From Chloroflexota bacterium (GTDB lineage Bacteria; Chloroflexota; Ktedonobacteria; Ktedonobacterales; Ktedonobacteraceae), in contig CADDYT010000080.1 in assembly GCA_902810755.1 (NCBI GenBank), positions 1 to 26,540 on the forward strand: DNA of 26,540 nt. Reading direction: 5' to 3'. A program made the position numbers and the translations under genes. The notes under the pieces are model-generated. The model was not told the DNA's origin and searched no databases. It saw nothing but the letters and a program-made list of their open reading frames with translations. Below, piece after piece: positions 22,580 to 26,540 of the stretch (positions are counted from its first letter, which is position 1; every line of letters starts with the position of its first letter).

Positions 22580-25564
22580 TCAGTTGTAAAGAGGGGAAGC
22601 GTTGTTGTAGCAGAGTGGGCCAGTCTCACCAACGAGCCTGAAGGCCGCCCAGAAATAGGGATGGGTACAGGCGGCCTTCGCCGATTTTAGCAAACTGCAT
22701 TGAGCGGCACGTAACGCCTGCACTTTTGTATCACCCTTGAGCAAACGCTGATAGAAATGTTGCATCAACTCACTGGTAGAATCATCCTCCACCGGCCAGA
22801 GGCTCATCACCAGCGAAGAAGCTCCAGCGGCAAGAAAAGCGCGTCCCAGACCCAGTTGTTCGTCGCCGCCGCCGCTGAGAGCCAGACCGGTTTCACAGCC
22901 ACTCAGCGTCACCAGTTCGCAGCCATCCAGTTCCAGATGAAAGGCATCAATAGCGTTCAGTTGCCCATCCGCGAGACGAACATAGGAAAAGTGGGGAGAT
23001 TCAAGGTTGCTTTTTCCATGCGTTGCCAGGTGAATGAGTGGGCTACCCGGAGCTTCCTTCATCAGGAAGGCAATAGTTGCCTCGTTCTCCAGGTAACAGC
23101 GTCCCCCCAGCATCGAGGCCAGCGATGTCGCCTCATCCAGCACGCTCTTCACCTGTCCATCATTCGAATAGCCCAGGATTAAAGGCGGTTTCCTGCCCTC
23201 CGCAGCGGGCCTCGGCTTATGAGCATCCAGATGCAGCAGGATACTACTCGCGGGCAGGTAGTTCACCTGATAATCTTCTATCAGGAAGCGCGAACCGTCG
23301 TAGAGAGCGTGAAATGGCAGCTCATGCAATGGGCCGTAGGGAACAATGGTCAAATAACCCGCAGACGGAGGCAGCAAAGACGCGACAGGAGCAACGAGCA
23401 ATTGATAAAGCTTATGCAACAAATGTCGGATGGGAGCCTGGGGCGGTTTTTGAGCATCCGGCCAGCCGGCGGGTTCAAGATGAGCGTGAAGGAGAGGAAA
23501 TAAACGTTCAAGTTGCCGTACTCCTTCCGGGTATTCATGCACAACCACTGTATCAGCAGTCACGGCAAAAATGACCAGGGTTTCCTTCGAGAGGAAGTAG
23601 GAGAGCAAGAGATGGTCAGACGCGAGGTGTCGGCGAAGCTGCGCTATATCTATGTGCTGTGATCTGCCGGAAAATGCGCTTCTATCAGGCATACTTTGCA
23701 TGCCTGACTCATAGAGGTGTACTCGCTCGAATAATTCGCTTAAGCGAGCTTCGCAGCGCCTCAATTCGGACTGGAGTACGGCCCGATTGACTGAGGCAGG
23801 AGCGTTACCAATAGTGGCTAGCTGCACACTGTACTGGTGGTACTTTTCTTGCCAGCGATCCAGTTCGCTCCGTATGCGCAACACCGCAGCACTCTCCTGC
23901 TGCTTTCTTTGACTGTTTGCCCCTTTTGACCTGTTCAGGTACTGCCGTAAAGCCATCGAGCGGGCGCGTTCTAGATAGCCAAAAGCCGCTTCGATCTTCC
24001 CCTGGCGAAGACAGAGCGCAATCATATCTTCGTAGACCGTCCAGGTGGTACGAAGAAACGAAGGGGACAGATCATAGACCAGATCATCAAGTATGCATTC
24101 GATCTGGTCAATAGCAGCGGCATAGCAATCGGTAGCCTGAGCCGGGTCGCCCTGTATCAAGGCCAGTCGCCCTGACAGATACTGGCTCTTATACGCCAGT
24201 TCAAGCAAGTTATGCTCACGCGCCTGAGCGTCAACCCATCGACATAAGGCCAGGGCTTCCTGCAGGTCATCTCTGTATTGCTGCTCGTCCTTGAGAGCTA
24301 TGCCTTCTTTCTGTATCTTTTCTATGAGTGCTTCAGCCATTACCAGACTTGCACGTACAGCGCGAGCAACCGGTCCCCGTGCCTCACAATATTTTTTTAC
24401 TTCTCTCGCCTGCTCATATGCCATCTGCCAGTTTTCCATCCGGGAAAGCAGTTCAGCCTGTTGCAATTGAGTCGCGGAAGCATGGTGGGCAAAGCCACCC
24501 TGAGTAAAAAGATCGCCTGCCTGCTCAAGAGCAGCAAACGCTTCTCGCCGCCTGTTAGAGGCAAGAAGGATAGCAGCATATTCCTGTAACACATCTCCTA
24601 ACAGCAGTGAAATACCAAGCTGCCGGTAAATATCTACAGCCTCATCCGCCAGGCGGCAAGCCTCTTCTGCTCTGCTCAGTTTCATCAGGCAGCTGGCCAT
24701 ACGCAACATAATCGAAGCCTGCGCTTCAGGGACATCAAAATGCTGCTGGATCAGGCTGTCGTAGATTTGATAATAGCGTCGCAGCGCCGAACCATAGTAT
24801 CCGCGCACATAATCAAGCTCCGCCAGACTGAATTCTGTGTTAAGGACCTGGCCCGTCTGTCCGAGAGCAGTAAAAGCTTCCTGCGCCTCATGAAGCAGGT
24901 GGTATGCCTGCTCAAAATCGCCAAGCCAGCCCAGATTTCGCGCCCGATTCATCGTAGCCAGTGCAATAGCCCGCTTGAGAGTGTCCTCACCTTCATCGGT
25001 CACTGTCGGGAAAATTGCCAGTATTCGCTCATACAGTTCCAGAGCTTTGTGATATTGTCCTAGCTGAGAGTAGATGACGGCTGTATTATGGTCAATGACG
25101 CAGGCCCAGTATTTTTTGTCATGTTCGAGCAGGACAGCGCGCGCGCGGTTCGCCTCTTGCAACGCTTCTTCGGTGCGCCCCAGCCAGGCACAGGAGATAA
25201 TCCAGGCCACGCGAGTCCGCGCCCAGTTCACGGCATCCCCCAGTTTCAGAAACTCCTCACCGGCCATATCCAGGCATGCCATCGCGGCCTGAAATTGCGC
25301 CATATAATCGAGAACATCTCCCTGAGCTTTGAGGCCCAGAGCATGAAATAAAGGTTGATGGGCTACCTCTCCGAGAAACGTGAGCAATTCTGCCAGCTTA
25401 AGAGACTGCAGCGGCTTCGCATCTCGCAAACGCAGCGCCTCATCCGCTATCATGTTAGCAAGAGCGTCGCAGTCGCTTAGTTCATCAAGACGCGACTTGA
25501 TATAGTCTCGGCCTTCTTCCAGGCTATGGTCGCAGAGATATTGTAAGAACCGGGCGTTATCCAT
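22580..25564 (-). CDS. TPR-CHAT protein: caspase-like protease with tetratricopeptide repeats
   Basis: The 994-residue product has an all-helical N-terminal half (about residues 60-520) with TPR-type repeats, for instance AVIYSQLGQYHKALELYERI and ARNLGWLGDFEQAYHLLHEA. A coiled-coil-like stretch (about 530-620) follows, then a C-terminal CHAT domain (about 650-985). The caspase-like catalytic pair is visible: His849 in LIHLATHGKS and Cys890 in LVTLSGCETGLAL. The rest of the domain, such as LGRAFLAAGASSLVMSLWPV, is canonical. CHAT domains are caspase relatives; TPR-CHAT proteins include the Csx29 protease of type III-E CRISPR. It is cytoplasmic by sequence. ATG at 25562-25564 with GGGAG eleven bases before it. 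It lies between a zinc-finger anti-sigma-like gene and a subtilisin gene, all on the same strand with gaps under 100 bases. Confidence 0.96.
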   Translation of the reverse strand: MDNARFLQYLCDHSLEEGRDYIKSRLDELSDCDALANMIADEALRLRDAKPLQSLKLAELLTFLGEVAHQPLFHALGLKAQGDVLDYMAQFQAAMACLDMAGEEFLKLGDAVNWARTRVAWIISCAWLGRTEEALQEANRARAVLLEHDKKYWACVIDHNTAVIYSQLGQYHKALELYERILAIFPTVTDEGEDTLKRAIALATMNRARNLGWLGDFEQAYHLLHEAQEAFTALGQTGQVLNTEFSLAELDYVRGYYGSALRRYYQIYDSLIQQHFDVPEAQASIMLRMASCLMKLSRAEEACRLADEAVDIYRQLGISLLLGDVLQEYAAILLASNRRREAFAALEQAGDLFTQGGFAHHASATQLQQAELLSRMENWQMAYEQAREVKKYCEARGPVARAVRASLVMAEALIEKIQKEGIALKDEQQYRDDLQEALALCRWVDAQAREHNLLELAYKSQYLSGRLALIQGDPAQATDCYAAAIDQIECILDDLVYDLSPSFLRTTWTVYEDMIALCLRQGKIEAAFGYLERARSMALRQYLNRSKGANSQRKQQESAAVLRIRSELDRWQEKYHQYSVQLATIGNAPASVNRAVLQSELRRCEARLSELFERVHLYESGMQSMPDRSAFSGRSQHIDIAQLRRHLASDHLLLSYFLSKETLVIFAVTADTVVVHEYPEGVRQLERLFPLLHAHLEPAGWPDAQKPPQAPIRHLLHKLYQLLVAPVASLLPPSAGYLTIVPYGPLHELPFHALYDGSRFLIEDYQVNYLPASSILLHLDAHKPRPAAEGRKPPLILGYSNDGQVKSVLDEATSLASMLGGRCYLENEATIAFLMKEAPGSPLIHLATHGKSNLESPHFSYVRLADGQLNAIDAFHLELDGCELVTLSGCETGLALSGGGDEQLGLGRAFLAAGASSLVMSLWPVEDDSTSELMQHFYQRLLKGDTKVQALRAAQCSLLKSAKAACTHPYFWAAFRLVGETGPLCYNNASPLYN

Positions 25565-25631
25565 AAAATAGTTTGCTCCCTGGCGGTCTGTTTATGGCTC
25601 TATGGGTTGTATGGGTTCTCCAGCACTGTGA

Positions 25632-26423
25632 CTATGAGAGTGGTTTTGTGTGGCCGATAGTGATGTCTTCGATGACCAGTTCGGCATCGGGCAGGCAAAT
25701 GTTCATGACGTACTGGCCAGGCGGAACAGGGGTGAAGACAAAGTTGCCGATGTCGTCGACCTCGGTTGAGAGGAACGGCACCGGCTCGCGGCTCGTCTGC
25801 TCTGCCGCGCTCAATTCGGACGCGGTATAGAGGTTGGTCTGGATGCCGGCAAAGGCATCGATGTTCTCTTCCGCGTCGATGCCGGTCATGATGCCGAGCA
25901 GGACGTAGTCGCCGTTGCTGGCCCGCGAGAGGTGGAGTGAAAGGTCGACGCCATCGGCACGGTACTGTCGCGGCCATCTCCCTGCGTCATGTTCTCTGTG
26001 TTCCCCGCGCACTACAAGCTGCGCCTGCTGACGCATGAGAGTGGCAAAGATGCGCCGGACTTTGCGGGAGAGCGAGACGGGTACCGGCTCTGGCAGGAGT
26101 TCCTCGTTGAGGAAGGCGCGGGTCTCGGCTACTTCGGCCATGCAGAGGGGGCATTCCAGAAGATGGCTGGCGATGTGCGTGCGTTCATCGGCGGGCAGGA
26201 GATTGGCGCAGTAGAAGCTGAGTTGCGCGGCATCTGGACAGGAATGGCGGTAGAGGCGCGAAACCAGGTACATGTGGGTCTCTCGATAGCGCGCCAGCCG
26301 CTCCTGACAGATGGCGCACTGTTCCAGATGTACGCTTGCCTGCGCGGGCAACGGCTCCTCACCAAGCGCAAAGCGCAAAAGCTGCTCGTCACTGAGCGCC
26401 ATAGGGTGCAAATCGGCCATCAT
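25632..26423 (-). CDS. Soluble protein with two zf-HC2-type zinc motifs (anti-sigma-like)
   Basis: The 263-residue product has two zinc-type motifs. The first is H32-x3-C36-x2-C39 (HLEQCAICQ). The second is H87-x3-C91-x2-C94 (HLLECPLC), preceded by Cys62 in the CPDAAQLSFYCANLLPADE stretch, the usual layout of zf-HC2 anti-sigma domains. No membrane segment is found, so unlike the RskA-type protein in this window it is soluble. The C-terminal 100 residues look beta-rich; DIGNFVFTPVPPGQYVMNI resembles the end of carboxypeptidase-regulatory or transthyretin-like beta sandwiches. The start at ATG 26421-26423 has AAGGATG upstream. It heads a set with TPR-CHAT and subtilisin genes. A sigma factor gene just beyond the right edge would be expected but cannot be seen. 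Confidence 0.8.
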   Translation of the reverse strand: MMADLHPMALSDEQLLRFALGEEPLPAQASVHLEQCAICQERLARYRETHMYLVSRLYRHSCPDAAQLSFYCANLLPADERTHIASHLLECPLCMAEVAETRAFLNEELLPEPVPVSLSRKVRRIFATLMRQQAQLVVRGEHREHDAGRWPRQYRADGVDLSLHLSRASNGDYVLLGIMTGIDAEENIDAFAGIQTNLYTASELSAAEQTSREPVPFLSTEVDDIGNFVFTPVPPGQYVMNICLPDAELVIEDITIGHTKPLS

Positions 26424-26464
26424 GCATCATCCTTCTCATCATAGCATTTTCCCGTTTCGTCTCT

Positions 26465-26485
26465 GTAGCTTTCGGCGCAAGCTAC
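26465..26485. other. Small hairpin upstream of the double zinc-finger gene
   Basis: GTAGCTT (26465-26471) pairs with AAGCTAC (26479-26485) around a seven-base loop, 42 bases before the start codon. No gene is found between 26424 and the window end; upstream genes lie outside. It may be a leader structure, or the end of an upstream transcript. Confidence 0.45.
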
Positions 26486-26540
26486 ACGGGGTGTCTGTTG
26501 CCGTATAAACGTTGTCGCTCCCATTTTTTGCATATCTTTT

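Overview
The window looks like a piece of chromosome from a Chloroflexota bacterium, most likely of the filamentous, spore-forming Ktedonobacteria type (moderate confidence, from gene content only). The clues are an actinobacterial-style inositol-phosphate synthase, an F420-type luciferase-like oxidoreductase, very long Thr/Pro-rich surface proteins, a TPR-CHAT protein beside a subtilisin, a WhiG/FliA-type sigma factor without flagellar genes, and many strong GGAGG-type ribosome binding sites. No insertion sequence, phage gene or CRISPR array was found.

Layout. (1) 94-5482, minus strand: AlkP-superfamily phosphohydrolase, APS kinase (cysC), ATP sulfurylase (sat), heptose-7-phosphate kinase (hddA-like) and a SIS-domain heptose isomerase (gmhA-like). 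Together they would supply PAPS and activated heptose, so a sulfated or heptose-containing surface glycan is a reasonable guess. The set ends in a perfect 94-bp palindrome, and two diverged copies of an intergenic repeat sit inside it. (2) 6104-7255, plus strand: inositol-3-phosphate synthase. (3) 7441-9034, minus strand: sigma-28 family factor, a FlgM-like anti-sigma factor and csrA, with sigma-28-like -10 boxes on both sides of the sigma gene. (4) 9291-11737, plus strand: a small unknown protein, two tRNA-Ser genes with a clear promoter and terminator, an LLM oxidoreductase and a membrane anti-sigma factor (zf-HC2/RskA). (5) 11688-17804, minus strand: a Thr/Pro-rich membrane protein coupled to a possible PH-like-domain protein, a membrane transglutaminase and an MFS transporter. 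(6) 18166-18979, plus strand: two tandem GlsB/YeaQ-type membrane proteins. (7) 19065-26423, minus strand: a TIM-barrel hydrolase-like protein, then a three-gene set: a soluble double zf-HC2 protein, TPR-CHAT protease and subtilisin-like protease.

The most interesting element is the last three-gene set. It combines an anti-sigma-like zinc-finger protein, a caspase-like CHAT protease with TPR sensor repeats (His849/Cys890 visible) and an apparently intracellular subtilisin (Asp248/His331/Ser578 visible). By analogy with the TPR-CHAT protease of type III-E CRISPR systems, which cleaves a sigma-factor inhibitor, it may be a proteolytic signalling or defence cascade without the CRISPR part. The second is the sigma-28/FlgM/CsrA module, which appears to have been kept for something other than flagella.
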